DNA of 64,000 nt from Echinarachnius parma (GCA_037951105.1 JBAMJV010001359.1:62001-126000); one strand, 5' to 3'; shown: positions 1-11,291, counted from the stretch's first letter. Numbers and translations are program-made. The notes: generated by a model from the letters alone, not told the origin.

Positions 1-37
1 TAACATGTCACATGCTATGTATTGTACATCAGCTGTA

Positions 38-90
38 CCATCTAAGGTCACACTGAACTGAGATATCTAAGGTCACATTGAACTGAGATA
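38..90 (+). repeat. Two-copy tandem repeat, about 25 bp
   Basis: ATCTAAGGTCACACTGAACT and ATCTAAGGTCACATTGAACT follow each other. Confidence 0.8.
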
Positions 91-898
91 CTCCAGCTAA
101 AATCAATTGTTTCTTTGAAATCTCATAATTTGGTACCAATTCTGGCTCCACTACAATCAGCGGCGATCAGTGTGAGTAATGTTCCAGTAATGTCAAACAG
201 GATGAAAATCAAATTACAACATGACTTCATGAGGTCTGATATTGTGTTACTCCCCAGGGAAGTGGTGATAATAATGGACCCGTTTATGACCTTACTACTA
301 CCTTACAAAGTCAAGTCTTTAAAGATACCAATGCTCTTGGGGAATAAAATTGAATACTATTGGATCTGGACTATAATTTAGGATACATTTGACCCACTCA
401 TTGTATCATCAAAACTAAATTTAGTCTTACAACTTAGCACATCGGAAGCCACTACTAAATGTATTATTATTACAGTACCCCATGAATGTAGAATGTAATA
501 AATAGCTGCACCCTTCTGCTTATTACTGTCTCCACTTCGTACTGTGCATAGCATAGTGTATGTAAATGTAATAAAACTCTTACTTGGAACTTCACAAATA
601 ATCACAGAAGACACACTTCCGAATTCTACATGATCTTAATAAACTGTTTAAGACTTTTTAAATTTTGTATATAACATACATACTTCAAAGACCTCACACT
701 GAGTATGTTCAGTCATAAATGGGTTAAGTACCCCTCTGACCCTATAAACAAATGTTTGTTGAATGAATGCAATTCCTCATTCATTCAACAAAACAAGACA
801 ATTATAAAGAGAACAAAATTAAAATGCACATTAGTCCCTGAATGGGTTACCTTTCCCAGTGCTTCCCTTATGGCATGGGTGAAGATACATACAGTTAA

Positions 899-1300
899 AG
901 GGGACCACCAGGCAAAGGACAACACATTATTATATGTTTTGGTACCGTTTTGTGATATCAAATAGATACCCAACATTTTGCAAAGGGTTGTGTAATTCAT
1001 AAACAAAGCAATCAATTTCCACCACTTACGGAACCACTGCTATTTCCTGGTTCCATACGGGCCAAGGATTTGCGAGTGCGCCAATGCTTTCACGCGTACG
1101 TCAATAGATTCCCGGATGATTCATTCGCTCTGCACGCATATAGTCTACGCAATTCAAACCGCATGGTTGAGAATGGTGATGCGTTTTCCAATTATATATT
1201 GTTTTCTGAAAACATATTTTTGTGAACTTGTTGAAGGAATGGAATACTAAAGATGGTACCTTTCTATAATAAGAATATTATTTTTGGGTGGTGGTACCCT
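899..1300 (+). mobile_element. 402-bp TTAA-flanked element with a CpG-rich core
   Basis: TTAA is present at 895-898 and 1301-1304. The inverted ends are AGGGGACCACC and GGTGGTACCCT. The centre (about 1020-1140) is rich in CG dinucleotides and contrasts with the AT-rich flanks. TTAA duplication fits piggyBac or Kolobok-type transposases. Confidence 0.6.
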
Positions 1301-1309
1301 TTAAACCTA

Positions 1310-3175
1310 TCCTAGCAGCCACCTGTCTATAGCAGTCAACATGCCTATAAAGGCCACAAAAGGTGATCCCTTGCAGGGAAAAGTCATGTTTTGGAACCTG
1401 TGTATAGAGGTAACCTGTCTAGAGTGGCCACTTTTCTTGTGTTCACTTGGGTGGGCACTATACACAGGTTCTACTGTAATTATGAATTACACATGTATAC
1501 ATGTTATAATGGATATATGCGCCTAAAAGCAACCAATGCCAAGTTAGCCCCCCCTTTTCCTCTGTCCCCTTCAAGCATATCTTATCACAAGGTCTCTGTA
1601 ACTGAATTTTTCATTAAATTAAGTACTAGCAGACTTACCAACATGTGCATGAGGATAAGAACTTTATCTTTCACTTTGTAGAGGCGATTCATTCATTAAC
1701 TTTGCTCTATAAGTGGCCTTGCTAGCTCAAAGAATGTGATGTGGTTTCAATCAGGTCCCAATAAGCATCAATTATCCTTAGGTTAGGTCAGACTGGTTAG
1801 TAAAAACCCAGCAAGCAACATTGCCTCGGCCCCAAATTTCTTCTTCGATCAGGACCAAGTAATCAACAGCACAGGAGATGGACCCCCTTTTTTATAAATT
1901 AAGGTCAATAATGTCTTGAAGTAAGGACAACATGAATCAATTCCATACAGGATGTCTGCCTGATTGAACAGTGAGATACTGATTCTTATCACGCTCAGCC
2001 AAAATCGAAGCATCCAATCCTATCTTAGGGGACCCCAACGCAGAATGGAAACTTTGGAAGGTATCCAATGTGGGTTTCATTAGACCCTGTTTAACATCAA
2101 TTATTCTTCAGACAGCTAAAGAGGTACCCAGCAATGATCACAGTTTGGCCTTGGTACCCTTCATCAAAGAGTTCCAAGAAACAAGCAAGAGATGTCTGGA
2201 GTCCTCGTATGAAGGCCTATGGTTTATCTAGATAGGACTAGACTAATCAATGCCATAGTCTATGTTTTTAACCCACTCAAGATGATTTGGTTTCGCTATA
2301 ACATACTTTTTAAATGGACCCCAGCCCTAAAATATTTCAAGACCGGATCTGAAGAGGTTAAAAAATTCCAGTCCTTATCTTACAGAAACGAGCTCCTCTG
2401 TCATTATGGTTAATGAAGTCTGTGGGTTAGGAGTTAGGACTATAATTAACTCACATAGCCTGGCGGTCTAATTGAAAGATCTTTGGTCTTGTGCCGACAA
2501 GACAGATGTATCTTATTGTTTATATAATTAAGTCTGTGCGCATGTATGATAAAAATTAAATAACCCCACACAGTCCACCTTATTAACGGCTATATGATGA
2601 TTCTTATCATGCCAACTAAACAATAAACTGCAAGCTCAATCCTTTCATTAAATATACATGTAGTTTTTTCCCTCCTCCTGTTTAAGAAATTAGATTTCTA
2701 ACCCCTTGACTACGGGAACCGGATGGTGGGTTGTGTACAAAGTCTAAGGGGATATCAGAAACTCAAAGGTTAAAAACTAGGCACTAATGCTGGGGGCCCA
2801 CCAACACTTCTTCGTTGATACAAGTTCCAAGAAAAAACTCTGGAGATGTCTGAAGTCTTAGCATGGTTTATCAAGTTAGGACCAAACTTATCAACCTCAC
2901 AGTTTGTCTCTATACAAATCCTTGTCCTAGACTCTGGGATGAAACACTTCTCATAGACTCTCTAGTCACATAAGAGGAATGGAAAGTATGTAATGTGGGG
3001 TTCATTAAAACCCTTAATACCAAATAACATGGTGGTTAATGGGTTCGGACAAAATCATTTACCCCATGGAAAGATTGCCTGACATTAAGGTCTTATCATG
3101 CTAGCTTTTAGAAGAAGCTGTCCTACCCACTTGCATCTAATCTGAAAATAGAATTAAAGTTATCTTGCAGATCTG
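1310..3175 (+). repeat. Degenerate tandem repeats
   Basis: Segments around 1982, 2599 and 3090 (TTCTTATCA-type), 2165 and 2822 (AGTTCCAAGAA then GGAGATGTCTG) and 2043 and 2975 (GAATGGAAA then GTATCCAATGTGGG-type) recur in the same order, suggesting diverged units of several hundred bp. 1310-1475 contains ACCTGTCTATA motifs and an AACCTGTGTATA/TATACACAGGTT inverted pair. No gene seen. Confidence 0.5.
2698..2773 (-). mobile_element. TTAA micro-element, family B, reverse orientation
   Basis: TAACCCCTTGACTACGGGAA at the left and ATCAGAAACTCAAAGGTTAA at the right, the reverse of copies such as 34074. Confidence 0.6.
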
Positions 3176-3480
3176 TAATTGAACCTTGTATGATGGCTAG
3201 ACAGATACTATGCCTCCTAACCAGTTATCTCGTTATCCAAGTAAGCGAGCACTTGAGGATAATCATTTTCACTTACAAGGCCTTACTATATACTTTCAGA
3301 TGGATTCAAAACTGACCAAAACATTTTATATAAAAAAACAATTTCAGAAAGAACCAACACCCAAGCACATCATTAACCAGTTCAGGATTGGGTCTAGAAT
3401 GTCTCATGCTGGGGTTTACAGAATATAATTGATTTAGTAAGAGAAAGGAACTTAGTCACAATTTGTTCTTTAGAGGTAAT

Positions 3481-4399
3481 CCAATGCTCGTAATTAGCAT
3501 AGGCCCGATGGCCCGGGGCCACCAAAAATTGCTGTCGGGCCAGTAAAAAACTCATATTTCAAAGTTTGGTGGCCCGATCGGGCTAGCAAAAAAAAAAAAA
3601 AAAAAAAAAAATTTTTTTTTTTTTTTTTTTTTTAGATACCCTGTTGTCAGGTTTAGTCCTGTCTAGGGCATGACAAGAGCTTGCTTTTAAGTGTAGCATT
3701 CAGCAACTTATACCCTTTTCTCACATACAAAATATTGGTTAGTTAAAAAGTTGCAAGTTAATGGAGCAAGTAACATTGCTGCTAATGAATATTCATACAT
3801 TTCTGAGCAGCAGTACTCATTTTCTAACGAGTTGTTATAAAAAAAAGTTTCATATTAAAAATCGTTGTTAGTAATTTCAGTTACTTTGCGTATTTTGCAT
3901 ATCTAATGAGCATCATGAATATTCATATATTCATATATTACTACTATACATCACAATTTTAAAATATGTCTTTTGTCTAAGGTGTTCAGACAACACTGCA
4001 CAGAATTTTGAGGTCAAATTGAATTTTCTCTTTTCTACCATTTTTGTTTTGTCACCTAGACCCTGACTACATGACTGGGAGTGAAATTGTCACTCGTGTG
4101 TATTCAATCGCTGTGATTTTTTGATGAAGACAATGAATAAAAAGACATGACACACACACATTCATCCTAATTCATGTTTATTTAATTCATCTTACAATGA
4201 AACAAAGGGGAATGAAAAATAAAAAGTATTGCCTAGTACCCTGCAACTATTCATATGGTTATTGTATTCATTTTACTTTTGTTTTTCCTTATTTTTTTCG
4301 GGCCAGTAGTTTTTGGTTTCGGGCCACCAAATTTGGAAAAATACTAATTTTACTGGCCCGACCGGGCCACCAGCAAAAAAAGTTAATTTCGAGCATTGG
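3481..4399 (+). mobile_element. Non-autonomous DNA element with terminal inverted repeats and 5-bp TSD
   Basis: Inverted ends of about 100 bp carry CCAATGCTCG and several GGCCCGA/GGGCC motifs. The flanking duplication GTAAT is at 3476-3480 and 4400-4404. A run of 24 A then 22 T lies at 3588-3633. The interior has no coding region. Confidence 0.75.
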
Positions 4400-4567
4400 G
4401 TAATCACATGAAAGTTTGGGACTCTTGTTGCAGCCAATAAATATGCCCAAATTATAAATATTATTAATCTATTATTATCTAAAAAAAGAAAAAAATTGGC
4501 ATCACATAGAGATGGCTCCAACTTACAAAATTATATAAAGCGGATAACAATTTAGCCAAAAATTATC

Positions 4568-4659
4568 TTAACCCTTCAGGACAGACTGATTTTGGTATAA
4601 CATGCTTTCTCCATAGACTCCTGCCCGAGTATTTTCAGGGTTAGTCCTGGACGTGTTAA
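4568..4659 (+). mobile_element. TTAA micro-element, family A
   Basis: TTAA at both ends; TTAACCCTTCAGGACAGACT at the left, GGTTAGTCCTGGACGTGTTAA at the right, slightly eroded; piggyBac-like MITE form. Confidence 0.6.
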
Positions 4660-4759
4660 CGTCATCTCACTCCCACCCAAGCAATACCAATTTCATCTCC
4701 AATGGGTTAATGATTATGGTGCCCTAGCTGCATGCACTGCTGTTGTGAATTAGAACCCA

Positions 4760-5118
4760 ACAGGTAGTCCTGGACTGATCCGACAAGATAGGGACCGGAA
4801 TGTATATCCCGAGCATGGAATTCATTATCCTTGCCACGCGCAATCAACATTTACATACCACTGTGACTACAACCTGCAACGGAATGGTAATTATCCCTAC
4901 TTAGTTAACGTAAAAGAATATCAAATCCGACGATGACAGGTAGCCATGGACGGATTTGACGAGATAGGGACTGGAATGCGTAGCCCAAGTATGGGACTAA
5001 TTATCCATGCCACACGCAATCAATGTTCACATACCACTGTGTCTACCAAGTACCTACAACGTAATGCTAATTACCTCTACCAAGTTAATGTAAAAGAATA
5101 TTAAATCTGACAATGACC
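4760..5118 (+). repeat. Two-copy tandem duplication, 177-bp unit
   Basis: CAGGTAGTCCTGGACTGAT at 4760 and CAGGTAGCCATGGACGGAT at 4937 begin two alignable units ending AAAAGAATATCAAATC. Confidence 0.85.
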
Positions 5119-5358
5119 TTGCTACTCCTTTTTTTTATAAAAATCCAAAAATATTAAACCTTTTGTTCTGAGAGCTATTTATATGGAGTTTTTCAACTGT
5201 GAACTTTTGAACTCAAATTGTAAACTCAAGAACATAACCTAAACTGATCAAAGAAGATTTAATAACAGGGATGATAAACAATTAAGACAAAAGGCCACCC
5301 CGATGAGATAACTAAATCCTTTGGTCAGAAAATAATCAGGCTTGGCAGCCTTGGCTCT

Positions 5359-5426
5359 ATGGGCAATGACAATGACAAAGACAATGAATTTTATTTCTTA
5401 TACGGCCCCTCATGGGGGCATGGAAG
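5359..5426 (-). mobile_element. LINE/SINE 3' end with ATTGTC-type tail, minus strand
   Basis: Read on the minus strand, a hairpin-forming CCCCCATGAGGGGC is followed by AAATAAAATTCATTGTC and further TTGTCA units. A 3' hairpin followed by a short repeated tail is characteristic of L2/CR1-like retroelement ends. No coding part is attached. Confidence 0.45.
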
Positions 5427-5452
5427 AAATACAAACATCAAATACTGTAAAA

Positions 5453-5594
5453 CATCATAAATGGCAATAATTGGCAAAACATGAAAATATTTACAATGAC
5501 ATCATAAATGGCAATAATTGGCAAAACATGAACATTATTTACAATGACATCATAAATGGCAATAATTGGCAAAACATGAAAATATTTACAATGA
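5453..5594 (+). repeat. Three-copy tandem repeat, 47-48 bp unit
   Basis: The unit begins CATCATAAATGGCAATAATT and recurs at 5453, 5500 and 5548 with only a few differences. Confidence 0.9.
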
Positions 5595-5668
5595 AATCCC
5601 ATCTGTGAGAATAATAATAATGAATGGCAAAGAAGGATTTAAAGGGGACCTCCAGACGATTTTCGACC

Positions 5669-5744
5669 GAGCATGGTGGCTTAGCAGTTAGAGTGTCCGC
5701 CTCATGCACGGGAGATCCCGGGTTCGAACCCAGACCGGGTCATA
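5669..5744 (+). ncRNA. tRNA-like head of the SINE with A and B boxes
   Basis: The internal polymerase III promoter is intact by sequence. The tRNA fold is imperfect: the acceptor stem does not close, so it is not a functional tRNA gene. Confidence 0.6.
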
Positions 5745-5888
5745 CCAAAGTCTTAAAAAATGGTACCTTCTGCCATCTAGCCAGGCGCTCGGCATTTATA
5801 GAATGGAGAAAGGGAAAGTTAATCACACGAGTTACCAGAGGACTGGCCCCCTTCTGTAGCTTTCGCTTCATTTAGTAGACGTGTGGCC

Positions 5889-6124
5889 GGTTTATGTTCA
5901 CTTGGTCTAATCTCAGTTGGTCTACTTCCCATTTGGTCTACTACCTGATGCCTCCAAAACCCTAACCCTAACCCTAAACCTTACCCTAACCCTAACCCTA
6001 ATCCACAACCCTAACCCTAATCATAATCCATAATCATAATCATAATTAAGCCGCCAGATTCATGATTTTCTAGTAGACCAAATGGGAATAGACCAAATGG
6101 TTGTAGACCAAGTGGCAATTTACC
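5889..6124 (+). mobile_element. Foldback MITE with telomere-like core (family F, copy 1)
   Basis: The ends are GGTTTATGTTCACTTGGT and the inverted ACCAAGTGGCAATTTACC. Several internal TTTGGTCTAC motifs point one way in the left half and the reverse (GTAGACCAAAT) in the right half. The core is a run of CCCTAA units (about 5966-6025). It is flanked by an 8-base target duplication, GTGTGGCC, at 5881-5888 and 6125-6132, and is inserted in a SINE. Confidence 0.8.
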
Positions 6125-6199
6125 GTGTGGCCTAGGGCTAATGAAACGGAGAGCCTTATGTGCCAACATTGGCACGGGAAAGACTTTAACTTTAACCAG

Positions 6200-6299
6200 A
6201 CTTTCGAGCATGGTGGAGTTATAACTATTAGTTTATAATGTTACTGTCCAGGTTTGGTTACTAAAGTTCAGCCTTACCAAAACTGTACTACCCCTTTAA
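6200..6299 (+). mobile_element. Partial MITE (family G), right end only
   Basis: About 100 bases match 11806-11904 closely: CGAGCATGGTGGAGTTATAA through the terminal AAACTGTACTACCCCTTTAA. The left half and left terminal repeat are missing. It adjoins the LINE fragment. Confidence 0.65.
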
Positions 6300-6629
6300 A
6301 GAGAGTTTCAGAGCAATGAAATACAAACTTTTCATTAGAATGTATGCCCAAGAGTGCAACCCACGGTGGAATTCTAAAAAGTCATGTGGAGGGTCCCCTT
6401 CAAAACTTTTGTACAAGTAAAATATCAAATAACACTTTTTAATGAAAATACTCCTTTCGTTAGAAAATAAAGGACAATTAAAAAGAAAGTGAAATTCATC
6501 ACCTGGTTCCTGTGAGTCACATAAGTTACAACCTCGAGGTACCTGGTTAGGAAGGTATCGACCAATTGCTACAGGAAGCCTATGATTACCACATCGAAAC
6601 TTACACAAAAACTTGCAAAATCTAATTTC
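6288..6629 (-). pseudogene. LINE C-terminal zinc-finger (zf-RVT) fragment, minus strand
   Basis: The minus-strand frame reads EIRFCKF, then LCKFRCGNHRLPVAIGRY, then GCNLCDSQEPGDEFHFLF. K-F-R-x-x-N-H-x-L-P followed by C-x-x-C and G-D-E-x-H-x-L is the zf-RVT signature at the C-terminus of many LINE reverse transcriptases. The upstream reverse transcriptase is absent and the frame upstream contains a stop. The fragment abuts a short MITE piece at 6200-6299. Confidence 0.7.
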
Positions 6630-7155
6630 ACCAAATACTTCTCAAACCCATATACAGTTTTAAATATACGGTAATTTATACATAAATGAAAACCATTAGA
6701 TCACTTCAGCATCATAAATGCACAAACGATCCATATACATATAAACATGCCAATATCCTTCTTAAAACAATTATGATCAATTCTCAACCTGTTATTATTT
6801 TGATGAGGGAATTTATTAGAATCCAGCCTTCATGGTATTCTCAAAAAAGAAAATGGGGGAAACTTGTTGAGCATCAGAAAGGCAATAACAATGTTAAAGG
6901 TCTATTTAATTAATGCCTTTTTGCTTCTCAAATGGAAAGATGCAGTAGGTCTCCCCAGGCCAGCAAAATATGGACCTAATGAAGGGCAATAGAGTCCAGG
7001 CACGTTCCACTCGGCTGGAGAAAATGACCCCCTCCATCATTTTTATCCAAACTTGATCCTTCAAAAAACATGCTATGTAGACATAACACACAATCATAAT
7101 CCAACCTCACATGCTGGCTTCATAATACTGACACAGAAAATAGTATAACTCTATA

Positions 7156-7684
7156 CAGGGTGGCCCATAAATAACGGAACGGGGCACTTCCCAAAATAAA
7201 GCAACGAAATGACTGGGTCCATCGGATAGTGTGTCTTTTCAAATGAAAATTGATACCAAGAAGATTAATTTTGGTCGTGTAGTTTTTGTTTTAGAGCGCT
7301 GTGAGTGACGCTATGTCAGGGTTCATTTTTCTTCAATTTTGACTGACCTATTGGCTAAAGAATGACCCGAACGGCTCGGCATAGAATTACGGTGCTGTGG
7401 CTATTCAGTCGAATGCACACTAACAAAGGTGTCCGCATCATTGTGCATCGTAATTCTATGACGAGCCGTTCGGGTCATTCTTTAGCCAATAGGTCAGTCA
7501 AAATTGAAGAAAAATGAACCCTGACATAGAGTCACTCACAGCGCTCTAAAACAAAAACTACACGACCAAAATTAATGTTCTTGGTATCAATTTTCATTTG
7601 AAAAGACACACTATCCGATGAACCCAGTCATTTCGTTGCTTTATTTTGGGAAGTGCCCCGTTCCGTTATTTCTGGGCCACCCTG
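7156..7684 (+). mobile_element. Near-perfect long foldback, Tc1/mariner-like ends
   Basis: Arms of about 240 bp (7156-7395 and 7445-7684) differ at only a handful of positions around a loop of about 50 bp. The ends read CAGGGTGGCCC and GGGCCACCCTG, flanked by TATA on both sides (7152-7155, 7685-7688), consistent with a TA target site. There is no transposase; it is a MITE of the Tc1/mariner type. Confidence 0.85.
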
Positions 7685-7711
7685 TATAGGGAAAGAGCAG
7701 CGCAGTTCTAA

Positions 7712-7804
7712 TTAACCCATTGAATATTCTTTGATTTTGATATAACACACACTTGCCATAGGTTCCAGCCAAAGTATATTGAGGACCAGTCCTGAATGGG
7801 TTAA
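7712..7804 (+). mobile_element. TTAA micro-element, family A
   Basis: TTAACCCATTGAATATTC to AGTCCTGAATGGGTTAA, with the family motif GATTTTGATATAACA. Confidence 0.65.
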
Positions 7805-8227
7805 AGGGATTTAAAACAGTTATAACAGGGGTACAGGGCCATAGCAATGGGTCTACATTTACAAGTACAATAAACCTGTTGTATTATGAATGAAACGCAA
7901 CCAGCAGAAATAAATAAAATGCTCCTTGGACAAAGCATTTGATATCCTGCGTAAATAAATACACTTGATTCATGTTTAAATGTTCTTCGAGGCAAGAGAT
8001 GAAAGTGTTCAGGCATGGAACCTAAGAACAGATTTGCAGGCAACCATAACAAGCATGCAGCCACTTTACAATCCCAATCAGATATATTTCACAGGGAATC
8101 GAATGATGTGGAGTATAAATCTTTATATGACACCTTGGAATGTTCTCGCAATGTGATTGGTTGAATTCATGTCACATGACATTCGTGGAAATGTATTCCA
8201 CAATTTTGAAGTCATTTTCCCTTTTTT

Positions 8228-8327
8228 AGTACCATTCAACGATAAATGACGTCATTAAACGTGCAATGGTACTTTTTTTTAGTACCATTCAACGATAAAT
8301 GACCCTCATTAAACGTGCAATGGTACT
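8228..8327 (+). repeat. Tandem pair of 46-47 bp palindromic units
   Basis: Two copies of AGTACCATTCAACGATAAAT...CGTGCAATGGTACT; each unit begins AGTACCATT and ends with its inverse, and they are separated by a T-run. Confidence 0.85.
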
Positions 8328-8337
8328 TTTGTATGTT

Positions 8338-8480
8338 GCTGTTGTGCAAGCGCCAGCGCGCGTTAAAAATAACTGCGCGCATTGCGCAGATTTCCATTCA
8401 TGAACAAGCGCATTAACAAACATTACGCACTCCATCCATGCAAGGCAGCGCGCTGTGCATTGCGCTGGGAAGTTTGTACA
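8338..8480 (+). other. CpG/GCGC-rich patch
   Basis: GCGC occurs repeatedly (for example GCCAGCGCGCG and CTGCGCGCATTGCGC) in otherwise AT-rich, CpG-poor DNA. It precedes the short start-like ORF at 8497 and could be the promoter of a degraded mobile element. Confidence 0.4.
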
Positions 8481-8496
8481 GTACTTTTTACACAAC

Positions 8497-8610
8497 ATGG
8501 CTGCAGAACCGGGATTTGTTTCACTGACGGATGCCGCTTTGGACGATTTAATCGACAGGATATATGTCATCTATATCATCAACATTTCAGTAGAAATGTA
8601 TCATCTATAA
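8497..8610 (+). CDS. Short start-like ORF, possible N-terminus of a Crypton/KIAA1958-type protein
   Basis: ATG in the context CACAACATGG opens 37 codons beginning MAAEPGFVSLTDAALDDLID. The F-x-x-L-x-x-x-x-L-D-x-L-I-D spacing resembles the N-terminus of Crypton-type tyrosine recombinase (DUF3504/KIAA1958-like) proteins common in marine invertebrates. That is recalled family resemblance, not a search result. After ID-R the sequence becomes AT-rich and the frame closes. The region just upstream is unusually rich in CG and GCGC. It is most likely a broken 5' end of a mobile element or its host-derived relative. Confidence 0.3.
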   Translation: MAAEPGFVSLTDAALDDLIDRIYVIYIINISVEMYHL

Positions 8611-9565
8611 TATACCTCAGCACCCTCCCACAGGGTCACACAAATGTTTTACTAATTGGGGTGAATTAACTTCAATGTCACATAATTATTTGCACTATAA
8701 ATACACACAAATGCCACAAGCAATACAAAAATTTTAAAAACCTGGCATTCAAAGTGTTAATTGATTTTAATAAAAACATATCATTTCAAAGACCGCAGAC
8801 ATAATAATACAATATTTTGAACTCTATCTTGAAGGTACACATTCACAACAAGTTTGAGATCTTCATGATGCATGCCAACTCGCAAACTTACTCGTATAAA
8901 AATGAACTTGGAAGAGAGCGATATCAGCTGCCTTATAGTCACACCATTTGGCAAAGGATATTTAAAAATATGAGTGTCCTTCGTGACTTATTTTCAGTTT
9001 TATTGGGACTTCCAGATTTAATTGCGAATAAACCCATATTTCTCTATCACAAAAACGAAGGATGAATTCATATAGTTGTCATTTATGTTAATTGAATTCA
9101 TATCGCACAGCATGAAATCAATCAAATAAACTGCTGCCAACTATATTTGAAGTTGCTCATTTATGCTTTGAATTTAAACAAAAATGTATAGGAGAAGATG
9201 AAATATCTCAAAGCATACATTTTAGTAGGACATTGCACTTCTTATTTATATAGAAATATACATGTACAAATGTGGAAATTGAAGTGTATTATACACGATC
9301 GTGGGAATGTCACTTCAGATGTGAGGCTACATGTTATTAACTCTAGCATGCACTTTTCACAAAGTTGGCTGTACCAATATAGCATTTATTGATGCATTGA
9401 ATTTGATACATGAACATGTAAGCGTGGTGCCTTTTTACTTTCCTATGCAGTTGCAGTTGTCATTTTGTATATGAGTAAATACGCTACTTAAATTAGCCGA
9501 ACATAATGTAGCTAGCCTCTGATTACCTACATGTAAAATCACTTCATAACATGATCATCAAGCAT

Positions 9566-9658
9566 TTAACCTGTTCAGGACGGACTGATTTTGCTACAAC
9601 ATGTATTCTCCATAGACCCAAGCCTGAATATTTTCGGGACCAGTCCTGAATGGGTTAA
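9566..9658 (+). mobile_element. TTAA micro-element, family A (typical copy)
   Basis: TTAACCTGTTCAGGACGG to CAGTCCTGAATGGGTTAA; interior CATAGACCCAAGCCTGA. It is a good reference copy with 54810-54904. Confidence 0.75.
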
Positions 9659-9662
9659 CCTG

Positions 9663-9734
9663 TTAACTGTCAAATGTGGCCATCTGCATCAACTTAACAG
9701 ATGGTAAACCAGGTTCTAGCTGTGAATGGGTTAA
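9663..9734 (+). mobile_element. TTAA micro-element, unassigned family
   Basis: TTAACTGTCAAATGTGGCC to CTGTGAATGGGTTAA; it directly follows the family A copy at 9566. Confidence 0.5.
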
Positions 9735-9739
9735 TATCC

Positions 9740-11290
9740 ATTCTGTATGTCCAATCTTACATATGACGTCAGATGTATATTTATGACAGAGTTAACGAGA
9801 GGTGATCACCATTCTAAGACCATTATAATATATCTATCTATAGCAGTGGTCAAACGAAATCAATCAATTGTTAAGGTCAGGGGTCAGATATGTGAGTTAG
9901 TCACTAATGTGTCTCTCACATGCAACAGATGTTGTAATAAGAATATGATATTACACGTATAGGCCTATAGATACATATCACTGCTAGCTTATAGGTGTGT
10001 ATATACTATTACTGGTTACATAAAATAACATAGGTCCTCATCACATACTACATAGAGCACATACAACTTTGGGCTGGTATCGACTATTATAACATAATCC
10101 AACCCATAAGAGCCTACAACGCTTGGTACAGGTTTAATTTGTTCATTTCATATGAGATCTTATATGATACAGATAGTAAAAGAGATTCAAGTTTTTATAC
10201 TGTACATAGCATGCGTAGCGGGGTAGTTAAAACGTAAAATGTGTTTCCATTATAAAGAGTCACAAAACTTCCAGCCTCTTTGGTTGATGAAAATAATTTC
10301 TGAGCTAAATAGGGGCTTTTCAAAAGTATGAAAATTGAAATGCATCGGAAATATAAGATATGATTAGGGGTCTTTTTGCATGATATATTCCTCAGGAATC
10401 AGGGTAACAACTGAACCACAGAAACAACGAGACCTTTCACCCAGATTAGAATAACAAGAATAAACAAGAAATAGTATACCGCAGGTAATTGAGGGGATCT
10501 TATACTCTTCATCATGAAACTCGGATGACAAATGACTTGGAAATAACTACCTGACTGAAATCAAATTTCCCCCTAAAGACCAATTCATTTTGTTGATCAA
10601 ACAATGATATTTTTTGGTGCATACAATGTGCCAAACTCTTTCATGTTTGAAGTCTGCTTATTTTGATTTTTACCTACCCGAACATTTCCTTTATCACTGC
10701 AATGAAAATTGTACGTTCATGCTCCCAGGTTTTTCACAAGTTCACAGAGCTTTTAATGATGTTCCGTCATTTTGTCATTCATTCACAGCGTGTACTTCTC
10801 ATATAACAATGATGTTCTATTTACTCAAGGTTATATCACTTTTTTGATAAAAAAATCTTGGCATCAGGCAATTTCATTGTATATCATCTTCATTGTTAGC
10901 ACCTCTCCTATCACCTCTCCTATGCATCATTATGTAATTGCCTTCAATGGGATGAAAACTGTGATACAAAAAAGTTCTTTAAAAAGAGTTTTACAGGTCA
11001 ATCAATTAAACCTCTTGAGAAAAGTATAAATGTATCTATAATAGAATCATGTTGCCTCCCAGATATTGCCATTTGATGCATAAGTATCACATCAATGTCT
11101 TTAATTGAGAACAAGATTTGGTTGTAACAGCATGCTACATTAATCCACTTAAAAAGAAGACACTTGGTCAATTCATTGATTTCAAACTTTGTCTATATAC
11201 TTTGTCTATATAGTTGGAAAATATAAATCTTTGCATCTAGACCATGATTAATGAGCTTAAACCACATGTACTTCAATGCATTATACCAAT
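9740..11290. other. No gene recognised
   Basis: AT-rich, short fortuitous frames only. A GTACATGTA-type composition is common. No repeat boundary was found. Confidence 0.5.
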
Positions 11291-11291
11291 G

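Larger units (their letters stand above)
5669..6197 (+). mobile_element. tRNA-derived SINE interrupted by a foldback element
   Basis: The head has a polymerase III A box (TGGCTTAGCAGTTAGAG, 5677-5693) and a perfect B box (GGTTCGAACCC, 5721-5731) at tRNA spacing; the anticodon loop would read CAT. The body continues to about 5880, is split by a foldback element (5889-6124 plus an 8-base duplication) and resumes at 6133 with a hairpin (TGTGCCAACATTGGCAC) and an ACTTTAACTTTAA tail. Flanking direct repeats were not clear. Confidence 0.7.

Noticed and set aside
5669..5744. Functional tRNA gene with CAT anticodon
   Set aside because: Only the internal promoter boxes are good; the acceptor stem does not pair and a SINE body follows.
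7641..7847. Minus-strand frame reading GWPRNNGTGHF
   Set aside because: That peptide is the translated terminal repeat of the foldback at 7156-7684, not a gene.
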